This document shows, in pieces, positions 1 to 5,791 of a DNA stretch of 21,416 bases. The stretch's first letter is position 1, and the number at the start of each line of letters is the position of its first letter. The notes beneath the pieces are model-generated. The model saw only the letters and a list, made by a program, of their open reading frames with translations, was not told the origin of the DNA and did not search any database. The position numbers were made by a program, and so were the translations under genes. The DNA comes from a virus, in the IMG/VR virus record IMGVR_UViG_3300020034_000073, positions 1-21,416 of that record. One strand, 5' to 3'.

Positions 1-213
1 GGTGTACCTGATTTATGTATACCTATTCCTAAAGGAAAATTTCATGGGCTTTATATTGAAATGAAGCGACAAAAGGGTGGAAAATTATCCGATGCGCAGT
101 TATATTGGCTGACCCTTTTACGTGAGCAAGGTTATTTTGCAGAAATTGCAAATGGGTACGAAGAAGGGCGCGACATTGTAGAACGATATTTTGCATTAGA
201 TTTACCCTCATGA
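1..213 (+). CDS. VRR-NUC domain nuclease, C-terminal part (5' end outside window)
   Basis: The reading frame is open from the first base and stops at 211-213, giving 70 residues of a C-terminal part. The peptide begins GVPDL and continues to YIEMK, then has a Q..YW..LL..GY stretch and an NG turn near the end. This G-PD...(Y)IExK pattern is the catalytic core of the VRR-NUC (virus-type replication-repair nuclease) family, with D4, E20 and K22 of the visible fragment as the likely metal-binding and catalytic residues. Phage members are small stand-alone proteins of roughly 90-120 residues, so perhaps 20-40 residues lie upstream. The family is linked to PD-(D/E)XK nucleases acting on branched or nicked DNA; the exact role here is inferred. 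A terminator follows directly, so this is the last gene of the leftward unit. Confidence 0.85.
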   Translation, partial: GVPDLCIPIPKGKFHGLYIEMKRQKGGKLSDAQLYWLTLLREQGYFAEIANGYEEGRDIVERYFALDLPS

Positions 214-239
214 AAAATCCTGTTTATTGATTTATTTTT

Positions 240-265
240 CCCCTCATGGTCGAGGGGATTTTTTT
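240..265 (+). terminator. Rho-independent terminator after the VRR-NUC gene
   Basis: A perfect 6-bp stem CCCCTC/GAGGGG with a 6-base loop is followed by A and a run of seven T. It lies 27 bases after the nuclease stop codon and before the next small gene. The upstream T-run mirrored by downstream A residues is too weak to make it clearly bidirectional. Confidence 0.85.
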
Positions 266-276
266 AAAGGTTACGG

Positions 277-456
277 ATGATTGCCAGTCGATGTTGCAAA
301 GATTCTGTTTATGTCTATTCAGGCTATGAAGGGACAAGTTTCTATATGTGTAATAAATGTAATAGGCCTTGTGATACGATATTCTCTTTAGGAATGATGA
401 GCGAATGTCACGATGACACCCGAATCGAAACTAAAACTGAAACAACTATTGGTTAG
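277..456 (+). CDS. Small cysteine-rich (zinc-ribbon-like) phage protein, 59 aa
   Basis: An ATG at 277 opens a 59-residue frame that ends inside the lysozyme gene, overlapping it by 44 bases in another frame. The peptide has CC at residues 6-7 and then a CNKCNRPC block, so two cysteine pairs flank a short beta-rich stretch (VYVYSGYEGTSFYM). This spacing is that of the very small zinc-ribbon proteins common in phage genomes. It has no membrane segment, so it is not a holin despite its place before the lysozyme. Upstream it has only AAAGGTTACGG as a possible ribosome site. It may be translationally coupled to the lysozyme gene. Function is unknown; coding status rests on the cysteine pattern and the compact spacing. 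Confidence 0.6.
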   Translation: MIASRCCKDSVYVYSGYEGTSFYMCNKCNRPCDTIFSLGMMSECHDDTRIETKTETTIG

Positions 457-838
457 TCATGAATCGTATAAACAATTTCCATATACTGATACCACTGGTC
501 ATCTTACCGTGGGTATTGGGCGCAATCTCAGCGATCGTGGTATCTCTACCACTGAGGCCTTTTATTTACTGGATGATGATATTTTATATTTCACTAGTAA
601 GCTTAATCATTTCCTTAATTTCTTTTCTACCCTTGAAGAAAATAGACAAATTGCCTTAATTGATATGTGTTTTAATTTAGGTGTTCAAGGATTTCTTAAT
701 TTCACACATATGATATTGGCTTTAGAAGCTAAAGATTATGATCGTGCTGCTAATGAGATGTTGGAAAGTAAATGGGCAGAGCAGGTGGGACAAAGGGCTA
801 TTATATTGGCTAATATCGTGAGAAGTGGTGTCATTTAG
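413..838 (+). CDS. Endolysin, T4-type lysozyme (glycoside hydrolase family 24)
   Basis: This 141-residue protein hydrolyses the MurNAc-GlcNAc bond of peptidoglycan for host lysis. Residues 14-36 carry the family signature: E17, D26 and T32 sit at the same 9- and 6-residue spacing as E11, D20 and T26 of T4 lysozyme, followed by VGIGRNLSDRG. The second half has the helical core (LIDMCFNLGVQGFLNF...). T4 lysozyme is 164 residues, so this is a compact member. There is no signal peptide or N-terminal anchor (MTPESKLKLKQ), so release would need a holin, and none is visible in the window. The ATG at 413 is the only in-frame start that preserves the whole catalytic region; its ribosome site is weak and it overlaps the preceding small gene, suggesting coupling. 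Confidence 0.92.
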   Translation: MTPESKLKLKQLLVSHESYKQFPYTDTTGHLTVGIGRNLSDRGISTTEAFYLLDDDILYFTSKLNHFLNFFSTLEENRQIALIDMCFNLGVQGFLNFTHMILALEAKDYDRAANEMLESKWAEQVGQRAIILANIVRSGVI

Positions 839-977
839 CCATATTGCTCAATTGCTGAGGCGATCATTAAGATAAACCATATCAGGTAAAGTACAGCCAT
901 TGTATTTGTCCAATTATTAATTTAAAGTAATTGAAATGTACATTAAATACCAAGGATGGTCAATAGTCCGAGGTATT

Positions 978-1196
978 ATGCTTAAATTCTATAATCAAAC
1001 TAATGGTCGTTATTATTATATGTCGATAGAAAGGGATTTATTTGATGATTATGTGCTTAATGTGGTTCGGGGTGGGATTAGTAAGCGGATACACTATAAC
1101 CCGTTTGTTCATCAAGATGTTGAAAAGGTACATGGAGAAATCGCAAGATTGTCCAGGATTCGATTACAACGAGGGTATACATTAGTAAATGATTAG
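978..1196 (+). CDS. WGR-domain-like small protein
   Basis: The 72-residue product has the layout of small phage WGR proteins: an FYN...GRYYYMSIERDLFDDYVL opening, a turn motif, and an ending ...IARLSRIRLQRGYTLV, which matches the usual R...R..RGY.LV end. The defining W-G-R turn is replaced by RGG (residues VVRGGISKR), so this is a diverged member. WGR domains are found in PARP-type and DNA-associated proteins and may bind nucleic acid; the function of the stand-alone phage versions is unknown. An in-frame ATG at 936 would add 14 residues but has no ribosome site and lies outside the conserved region. The ATG at 978 has GAGG a few bases upstream. It sits alone between lysozyme and small terminase. 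Confidence 0.65.
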   Translation: MLKFYNQTNGRYYYMSIERDLFDDYVLNVVRGGISKRIHYNPFVHQDVEKVHGEIARLSRIRLQRGYTLVND

Positions 1197-1235
1197 GTAA
1201 TAATATGATCAAATCAAGCAAAGGAATTGCAAGAT

Positions 1236-1637
1236 ATGTCAGTCGCCGGAAGACCTCCAAAATATACTCCTGAAAGAATAGCTGCCATTCTGGACAGCAT
1301 CTCAAATCGTATTCCTTATGAAATAGCCGCAGAAGCCAATGGCATTTGCGAAGACACGCTTTATGATTGGATCAATACCGGAAAGGCTGATAATAAAGCT
1401 GGAATTGATAGCATACTTGCTAAATTTTCCGAGGATATTAAGAAGATTGAGCAAGAAAGAATCAAACATCACCTCGATAAATTAGATGGAAATGTTGAGC
1501 GCTGGCAGTCTGATGCATGGATATTAGAGAGACGATGGCACAAGCATTTTGGCTCAAATGTTCAATTCAAAGAAATGGATGAGCGGCTGAAGAAAATGGA
1601 AGCATTAATCACCTCTCAAGCTGAACAAGGAAAATAA
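1236..1637 (+). CDS. Terminase small subunit (putative)
   Basis: This 133-residue protein begins with GRPPKYTPERIAAILDSI and a helix-turn-helix (about residues 12-48: ...YEIAAEANGICEDTLYDWI), the usual N-terminal DNA-recognition domain of phage small terminases. The rest is helical (KKIEQERIKHHLDKL) with a C-terminal coiled coil (MDERLKKMEALI) suited to ring oligomerisation. Small terminase recognises the packaging site on phage DNA and hands it to the large subunit; the gene lies just upstream of a clear large-subunit gene, with two tiny genes between. ATG 1236 is preferred because AAGGA at 1221-1225 is 10 bases upstream; the TTG at 1227 would be almost on top of it. Assignment to TerS rests on the HTH, size and position, since small terminases diverge quickly. 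Confidence 0.8.
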   Translation: MSVAGRPPKYTPERIAAILDSISNRIPYEIAAEANGICEDTLYDWINTGKADNKAGIDSILAKFSEDIKKIEQERIKHHLDKLDGNVERWQSDAWILERRWHKHFGSNVQFKEMDERLKKMEALITSQAEQGK

Positions 1638-1639
1638 TC

Positions 1640-1762
1640 ATGCTGAAGAAGAAAGAAGAAAAAAAACCTGCGAAGAAAAAGAAATTCAATCCTGATGTTA
1701 ATCCTGTTCAAGCTAAAACCCATGCCAATGTTCATAGAACTTTAAGAGGAACTCGAAAATGA
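1640..1762 (+). CDS. Lysine-rich small protein, 40 aa
   Basis: The frame begins two bases after the small-terminase stop and overlaps the next ATG by four bases (ATGA). The first 16 residues are almost all Lys and Glu (MLKKKEEKKPAKKKKF), followed by a short mixed tail ending RTLRGTRK. The ribosome site AAGGAAAA lies inside the end of the upstream gene. No domain is recognisable. Tight coupling on both sides and the extreme composition suggest a real small basic protein, possibly nucleic-acid binding, but the function is not known. Confidence 0.6.
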   Translation: MLKKKEEKKPAKKKKFNPDVNPVQAKTHANVHRTLRGTRK

Positions 1763-1923
1763 GAGATGAAGCCCCTTTTTTAGATATGCCAGAAGGATTG
1801 AATGGCATTAGATATAAACAAGAGTTTGTGCATGCACCTAAATCACAATATCCAGATAAATCACCTCATCGTAGTATGGAAGTACCGATGACTGAAGCCA
1901 TGAAGATGTCATTAGGTAAATAA
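1759..1923 (+). CDS. Small hypothetical protein, 54 aa
   Basis: Starts at an ATG overlapping the previous stop by four bases and ends two bases before the large-terminase ATG. The product begins MRDEAPFLDMPEGL and ends MTEAMKMSLGK, with a proline- and basic-rich middle (HAPKSQYPDKSPHRSMEVP). It shows no membrane segment, cysteine cluster or motif I recognise. Its support is the precise end-to-end packing between terS and terL, with no other frame able to fill the gap. Function unknown. Confidence 0.6.
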   Translation: MRDEAPFLDMPEGLNGIRYKQEFVHAPKSQYPDKSPHRSMEVPMTEAMKMSLGK

Positions 1924-1925
1924 AA

Positions 1926-3512
1926 ATGTCATCCAGTAGTTTCGCTGCTCGATTGGAGAAAATCGAATCGTATTATAATGCGCGAACTACTCGACATATT
2001 ACGTTCGAAGAAGATAGGACAATTATACATGCCGCGGATTCAGATAAGATTTATATCCCCTCTCCAACTGGTAAACGTTTTGCTGCTAGCCGCGGTTTTG
2101 TGGACCTTGTTATCGGTCCATACGGTAGTGGAAAATCTACTATGTGCGCTCAGAGAATCGTCCAATCCACTTGTAATATGCCCTATTGGCACAATGGAAG
2201 AAGAAGAAGTCGATGGGCGATCGTTCGGAACACTTCAGGTGAGTTAGTTTCGACAACATTACAAACATGGTTAACATGGTTTGGTGATTTAGGTGATATT
2301 CGTAAACGTCAAAAACCATTACTTACTTATGAACATACATTCAATGATGGATTAGGTATTGTTGAATTAGATTTAATCTTCATAGCATTGGATAGACCTG
2401 ATGACGTACGTAAAATCAAATCACTTGAACTCACAGGAGTTTATTTAAATGAGCTTTCTGAACTTCCACAGAATGTCCTTTCTCACTTCAAAGGGCGCAT
2501 TAATGGTCGGTATCCTAGTCGTAGTTTCTGCCCTGAGCCTTATTGGTCTGGGATCATTGCTGACACAAACCCACCAGATGAAGACCATTGGATATTTAAA
2601 GATTTCGAAATAAATATCACACCTAGTTATAATGTATTTCATCAGCCATCAGGACTCATCACAGATGAACAGGGAATTTTTATTAAAGATGGTGATGGAA
2701 ATTATATACAGAATGTTCAGGCTGATAATGCTATGCATCTTAGCGGGGATTATTATCCTAAGCTTGCCGAGAAGCAGTCAGAAGGATTTATCAAAGTATA
2801 TTGCGGTGGTAAGTATGGTCTTGTCGAATCTGGCAAGCGCGTCTACCCAGAATTTAACTACGACATCCACTCAGTAAATCATATCGATGCAATACAAGGC
2901 GAACCATTATATCTTGGATTTGACTTTGGCTTAACACCAGCTTGCATCGTGGTTCAAGTGACAGCCCGGGGACAGATTCTGGTCCTCAAAGAATATCTTG
3001 CTGATGATATGGGCATAAAGACATTTGCCAATAATGTTGTCATTCCACAATTGGCGATCGATTTCCCTTATTGTAAGATTTCAGAATGGGCGGAAGCCGA
3101 TCCTGCTGGCATGCAAGGGGATCAAATCATGGAAGAGTTGTCTTGTATTGGTGAACTCAATACATTGGGTATTCCCTGTAGAGCGGCGACTACGAATGAT
3201 CCTGAAGTACGTATTAATTCCGTACGATATTTCTTAAATATTATGTTGGATGGCAAGCCTGCATTTCTGATATCTCGTACAGGATGTCCGGTGACTGTTA
3301 AAGGATTTATGTCAGGTTATCATTTCAAGCGCATGTCCATTTCTGGCGATGAAAGATTTCAAGACAAACCAAATAAAAATAAGTATTCTCATTCTCATGA
3401 TGCGTTGCAATATAGGCTAATGCCATTTGCTGCAGATAGGATTATTGGAAAGGTTGATAAACCGACAATCGATCCATTTGCGAATAATACAGTGTTTAGA
3501 TGGACAAATTAG
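1926..3512 (+). CDS. Terminase large subunit (packaging ATPase/nuclease)
   Basis: This 528-residue motor protein pumps DNA into the prohead and cuts it at the end of packaging. The ATPase domain has Walker A GPYGSGKS at residues 64-71, a Walker B-type segment LTGVYLNE at 169-176 ending in the catalytic glutamate, and a TNP coupling motif at 214-216. The nuclease domain, of RNase H type, shows its three acidic positions: D333 in LGFDFGLTPA, D392 in EADPAG and D492 in HDALQY. Length fits the family (P22 gp2 is about 500 residues). The start ATG lies two bases after the previous stop, and the next gene begins at the very next base after its stop, so translation is coupled on both sides. The P22-like portal and coat downstream suggest headful-type packaging, which is inference. 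Confidence 0.95.
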   Translation: MSSSSFAARLEKIESYYNARTTRHITFEEDRTIIHAADSDKIYIPSPTGKRFAASRGFVDLVIGPYGSGKSTMCAQRIVQSTCNMPYWHNGRRRSRWAIVRNTSGELVSTTLQTWLTWFGDLGDIRKRQKPLLTYEHTFNDGLGIVELDLIFIALDRPDDVRKIKSLELTGVYLNELSELPQNVLSHFKGRINGRYPSRSFCPEPYWSGIIADTNPPDEDHWIFKDFEINITPSYNVFHQPSGLITDEQGIFIKDGDGNYIQNVQADNAMHLSGDYYPKLAEKQSEGFIKVYCGGKYGLVESGKRVYPEFNYDIHSVNHIDAIQGEPLYLGFDFGLTPACIVVQVTARGQILVLKEYLADDMGIKTFANNVVIPQLAIDFPYCKISEWAEADPAGMQGDQIMEELSCIGELNTLGIPCRAATTNDPEVRINSVRYFLNIMLDGKPAFLISRTGCPVTVKGFMSGYHFKRMSISGDERFQDKPNKNKYSHSHDALQYRLMPFAADRIIGKVDKPTIDPFANNTVFRWTN

Positions 3513-3686
3513 ATGAATGAAAAAGAGTTTTATAAACACATAAGATTAGCTATAAAATTATCAATGAATAGATGTTATAGAGGTATTCATTTTGAGGAGT
3601 GCGAAAAAATAAAAGAAGCAACTATTCGTTCTCTTTTTCGTGAATATAAAATAGATTATCCATTTAAGGAATCTATATGCAAATAA
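3513..3686 (+). CDS. Small hypothetical protein, 57 aa
   Basis: The ATG abuts the large-terminase stop codon with no spacer, so it is probably read by ribosomes finishing terL. The product is basic and helical (MNEKEFYKHIRLAIKLSMNR, then EECEKIKEATIRSLFREYKI), with three scattered cysteines and no recognisable domain. Its end overlaps the next gene by ten bases. It opens a run of ten very small genes lying between terL and the portal. Function unknown. Confidence 0.6.
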   Translation: MNEKEFYKHIRLAIKLSMNRCYRGIHFEECEKIKEATIRSLFREYKIDYPFKESICK

Positions 3687-3823
3687 ACAATGACAAAGCA
3701 TTCGATCATCAAGTTGAATCACAAATAGGTTTAAGCGTTCAGAATTTTACTGATGCGAAAGATAGTATCTTCAATAAAGAACAAGAGTTATTTTATCGTG
3801 CGACAGATTATCGAGGCTCATAA
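3677..3823 (+). CDS. Small hypothetical protein, 48 aa
   Basis: ATG 3677 is preceded by AAGGA at 3666-3670 with a 6-base gap, a good ribosome site inside the upstream gene. The product begins MQINNDKAFDHQVESQIGLS, is polar and mildly acidic, and ends RATDYRGS. The stop TAA shares its last base with the next ATG. No motif or membrane segment is visible. Supported by the ribosome site and the overlapping start/stop junctions. Confidence 0.55.
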   Translation: MQINNDKAFDHQVESQIGLSVQNFTDAKDSIFNKEQELFYRATDYRGS

Positions 3824-4086
3824 TGGACATGCACGAATACAATAAATGGATGGGCATGCCGAAGTTTTCGGTTACGGAAATTTATGTCGATCATCTTGAT
3901 GCCATTGTTATTACCTTCGGTCATTTGAATACCAATGAGAAAGTAAATATTTGCATCGATTATCCTAGTTCGCCTCATGCATTGGCTGTTGAATTGACAG
4001 ATGTACTTAATTCTTTATTGAAATCATTTTATTTGGCGAAGAAGGAGAAAAAAGATGCCATTCAAATCGAAATCTCAAGAGCGTGA
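3823..4086 (+). CDS. Hypothetical protein, 87 aa
   Basis: The start overlaps the previous stop by one base (TAATG). The product has a beta-rich first half (KFSVTEIYVDHLDAIVITFGHLNTNEKVNICIDYP) and a helical second half with a lysine-rich end (LNSLLKSFYLAKKEKKDAIQIEI). It is soluble and has no recognised signature. The last 32 bases overlap the next gene, whose ribosome site (GAAGGAGA) lies inside this one. It is one of the larger members of the terL-portal small-gene run. Function unknown. Confidence 0.65.
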   Translation: MDMHEYNKWMGMPKFSVTEIYVDHLDAIVITFGHLNTNEKVNICIDYPSSPHALAVELTDVLNSLLKSFYLAKKEKKDAIQIEISRA

Positions 4087-4192
4087 AATGTTCGCTAACC
4101 AACCTAAGATTGCGAAGAAGTGGGCAAAGGAAACTCCTAGTATCAAATCATTGCCTGAACATGTTAAAAAGAAGAATGCTAAAAAGAAATAA
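4055..4192 (+). CDS. Small conserved phage-type basic protein (MPFKSKSQ...), 45 aa
   Basis: The product starts MPFKSKSQEREMFANQPKIA and continues KKWAKETPSIKSLPEHV, ending in a lysine-rich tail. Very small proteins of this F-KSK-Q...MFA...P-IA--WA--TP pattern recur in many phage genomes, often beside structural or terminase genes; I recall the pattern but cannot name a function. A strong ribosome site, GAAGGAGA at 4041-4048, stands seven bases before the ATG. The gene overlaps the end of its predecessor by 32 bases in a different frame. It is probably nucleic-acid binding given the charge, but this is inference. Confidence 0.7.
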   Translation: MPFKSKSQEREMFANQPKIAKKWAKETPSIKSLPEHVKKKNAKKK

Positions 4193-4212
4193 TTTAACTT
4201 AAGGATGAGACT

Positions 4213-4320
4213 ATGAAGAAGCCAGTAGATAAAAAAGATATGAAGAAAATGGAAAAGAAGATTGAAAAGAAAGATCGCAAAGAAGATAACAAGATGTATG
4301 AGAAGAAAAAGAAAAAATAA
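4213..4320 (+). CDS. Very short lysine-rich protein, 35 aa
   Basis: ATG 4213 follows AAGGATGAGA (4201-4210), the same ribosome-site sequence used before the portal gene and the gene at 14621. The 35 residues are nearly all K, E, D and M (MKKPVDKKDMKKMEKKIEKK...), predicted as one charged helix. The stop codon shares its last base with the next ATG. Low complexity makes homology impossible to judge by eye; the start signal and coupling are the evidence that it is translated. Confidence 0.5.
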   Translation: MKKPVDKKDMKKMEKKIEKKDRKEDNKMYEKKKKK

Positions 4321-4487
4321 TGTGTCCTGATTGCAATGGAACTAAATTAATAGAGACCGAAACTATTATTTTTGGTAGGCCGTACTGGAAAGATGGTGGA
4401 ATGGTTTATGATATTAAAGGTAAGAGTGATTGGGCTATGACTCAATGCCCTTGCGTTGGAGAAGATGAAAATGATGTTACAACTTAA
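4320..4487 (+). CDS. Small zinc-ribbon protein, 55 aa
   Basis: The start overlaps the preceding stop (TAATG). The product opens MCPDCNGTKLIE and later has TQCPCVG, so two cysteine pairs (CPDC and CPC) bracket a beta-like stretch of about 38 residues. This is a treble-clef or zinc-ribbon layout with the CxxCxGx motif also seen in DnaJ-type zinc fingers. The last part overlaps the next gene. Partners and role are unknown; small zinc ribbons in phages are often nucleic-acid or host-protein binders, which is inference here. Confidence 0.65.
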   Translation: MCPDCNGTKLIETETIIFGRPYWKDGGMVYDIKGKSDWAMTQCPCVGEDENDVTT

Positions 4488-4668
4488 TCCTACCATCCCT
4501 GTCTATCATGAGAAACATGGAACAGGATATGCTCTTGGATGGTTAAATCTATCCCAAGAGCATCATCTTATTTGGATAGTTGCATTTGATAAGACAGGTG
4601 AAGTATGGGAAATTCCTAATCCTGAAATACGACTACAATTTAATTATTCTATGGGAAGGGTTCAATGA
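4471..4668 (+). CDS. Hypothetical phage protein, 65 aa
   Basis: The product, MMLQLNPTIPVYHEKHGTGY followed by ALGWLNLSQEHHLIWIVAFD and ending NPEIRLQFNYSMGR, matches a small phage protein type I have seen in P22-like and other podovirus genomes (NP-IPV...G-GYALGW...EHHLIW-V...G--W--PNPE-R...N-S-GR), though no function is assigned to it. ATG 4471 is chosen because GGAGA at 4458-4462 lies eight bases upstream; the ATG at 4465 is too close to that site. It overlaps the zinc-ribbon gene at its start and the next gene by four bases at its end. The compact beta-rich sequence suggests a small folded domain. Confidence 0.75.
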   Translation: MMLQLNPTIPVYHEKHGTGYALGWLNLSQEHHLIWIVAFDKTGEVWEIPNPEIRLQFNYSMGRVQ

Positions 4669-5228
4669 GCGGTTGTTATCCATTACAAACTTGTGTGCAT
4701 GGTAGATATCATGGACAAGAAGAATGTCATTTATGTGAATTAAAGAATGAATTAATACGGGGCTATGCTGATCTCAATAATCGTATTAATGGTCTTCATT
4801 GTAATAAGCTTCAACAGATTGAGCTTAATCAAAAGGCTGAAAAAAAATTAGGATTATTGAATGAATATAAAAATAGACAAATAGATGAAAATAGAAAAAT
4901 CTCCGAAAAAGTTGATGGATTGGATGAAATAATTAATAGGATTGATCATAAATTTTGTTTTGCGACGAATAATTTGGAAGATTTAGTAAATAAATTACAA
5001 CAATCGAGAGACGCAAATTCAAAAAACAATAAAGAAATATTTGAAAGGATTAAAAAATTAGAAGATACAGCTAATAATATTTGCAATGCATTAGAAAAAG
5101 ATCGGGCACATAAAATTCCTCATAAATGTCCTGTTTGTGATGGCGTCGGAAAAATCAAACATCCTCTAAATGGATTGTTGATGTGTAAATGCGAATCATG
5201 CGAAGGCAAAAGAATTATATGGGGATAA
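4665..5228 (+). CDS. Coiled-coil protein with terminal zinc-binding motifs, 187 aa
   Basis: This unrecognised protein has three parts. Residues 1-25 hold C4, C10 and the CHLC pair (with H12 and H16 nearby), a probable zinc site. Residues about 28-148 are a long polar helix with heptad-like I/L spacing, very rich in N, K and E, probably a coiled coil. Residues about 152-187 contain CPVCDGVGK and CKCESCEGK, two CxxCxG-type repeats like half of a DnaJ cysteine-rich domain. The start overlaps the previous stop by four bases (ATGA) and follows GGAAGGG. Base composition is more AT-rich than the structural genes. It could be an adaptor that uses zinc ends to hold partners; a structural role cannot be excluded. 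No function is claimed. Confidence 0.75.
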   Translation: MSGCYPLQTCVHGRYHGQEECHLCELKNELIRGYADLNNRINGLHCNKLQQIELNQKAEKKLGLLNEYKNRQIDENRKISEKVDGLDEIINRIDHKFCFATNNLEDLVNKLQQSRDANSKNNKEIFERIKKLEDTANNICNALEKDRAHKIPHKCPVCDGVGKIKHPLNGLLMCKCESCEGKRIIWG

Positions 5229-5377
5229 TCAAGCGCATACTATGCTATTTCACATCTCATAAATATGGAGATATGAAATATGATTTATTTTGTGGAGAAT
5301 TACCTATATGTTATTCGGCGTGCGTTAAGTGTGGAAAACCTATAAAATGGTCAGAAGTTTATCGTAAAGTTAAATAA
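5219..5377 (+). CDS. Small zinc-ribbon-like protein, 52 aa
   Basis: The product starts MGIIKRILCYFTSHKYGDMK and contains LFCGELPICYSACVKCGKPI, giving several cysteines including an ACVKCGKP knuckle. This resembles the tiny phage proteins with an S-H-KYG...C.KCGK pattern, and is similar in style to the 59-residue protein at 277-456. ATG 5219 is favoured over the in-frame ATGs at 5189 and 5198 because it lies at the end of the upstream gene and begins the conserved-looking part. No function is known. Confidence 0.65.
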   Translation: MGIIKRILCYFTSHKYGDMKYDLFCGELPICYSACVKCGKPIKWSEVYRKVK

Positions 5378-5395
5378 TTGATAAGGATATCAATC

Positions 5396-5659
5396 ATGGT
5401 TCCATATATTAATTTAGTCATCGAATTAGGATTGCCTGGCCAGGCGCAAGATGGTTCTACAGTTCGTTTTATCCGAATGAAGTGTGGTAATACGTTGGCA
5501 CAAGTCGTTGCTGCTGGTTATTTAAACCCTTGGTTACATAGTCAAGGCGGTTCAGTTTATGATTCCGATTTCTTCTTTGTTGCAGCTTCTGATGGCAATC
5601 AAATCTATAAACCAGTTATTGGCGCTGATGGTGTCGTTACATTGACAGTGTTACCATAA
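5396..5659 (+). CDS. Small beta-rich phage protein, possibly structural, 87 aa
   Basis: The product begins MVPYINLVIELGLPGQAQDG and ends SDGNQIYKPVIGADGVVTLT before VLP. Alternating hydrophobic residues, glycine turns and few charged residues suggest a small beta domain. The style (V-FIRM-C--TLA-V-AAGYLNP...) is like small proteins found between terminase and portal genes of podoviruses; I cannot name a role. ATG 5396 has AAGGA at 5383-5387 with an 8-base gap; the upstream TTG at 5378 lies before that ribosome site and is rejected. It is the last gene of the terL-portal small-gene run and is followed by the tRNA-like element. Confidence 0.75.
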   Translation: MVPYINLVIELGLPGQAQDGSTVRFIRMKCGNTLAQVVAAGYLNPWLHSQGGSVYDSDFFFVAASDGNQIYKPVIGADGVVTLTVLP

Positions 5660-5667
5660 TCTCATTA

Positions 5668-5736
5668 TCGGGCGTAGTTTAAGTAAAACGCAGGGTCGCT
5701 CCCTGAGACCTAGGTTAAATTCCTAGCGCCTGACCA
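5668..5736 (+). tRNA. tRNA-like element with reduced D-arm, possibly degenerate, encoded CCA
   Basis: An acceptor stem TCGGGCG (5668-5674) pairs with CGCCTGA (5727-5733), with one G-U pair, and is followed by CCA (5734-5736). A T-arm, CTAGG/CCTAG with 7-base loop TTAAATT, lies directly before the acceptor strand. TAGTTTAAGTAAAAC (5675-5689) matches the usual TAGTTTAATGGTAAAAC D-arm with two bases missing. The anticodon arm is either CAGGG/CCCTG with a 5-base loop TCGCT, or CAGG/CCTG with loop GTCGCTC, which would put U at position 33 and anticodon CGC (Ala). The D-loop lacks the GG and the T-loop lacks C56, so the normal D-loop/T-loop contact is lost. Total length is 69 with CCA, against about 76. 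It may be a worn phage tRNA or a tRNA mimic; charging is doubtful. Confidence 0.5.
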
Positions 5737-5791
5737 ATTATCAATTTTGTAGTAATTAGTAATTCATTAGTACTTCTCAAGGATGAGAAAT

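Noticed and set aside
29-211. 60-codon minus-strand frame at the left end
   Set aside because: It lies wholly opposite the VRR-NUC reading frame, which has clear catalytic motifs; no ribosome site or recognisable protein.
5783-5791. Upstream in-frame ATG of the portal gene
   Set aside because: It falls on the AAGGATG ribosome site itself; ATG 5792 has the right spacing.
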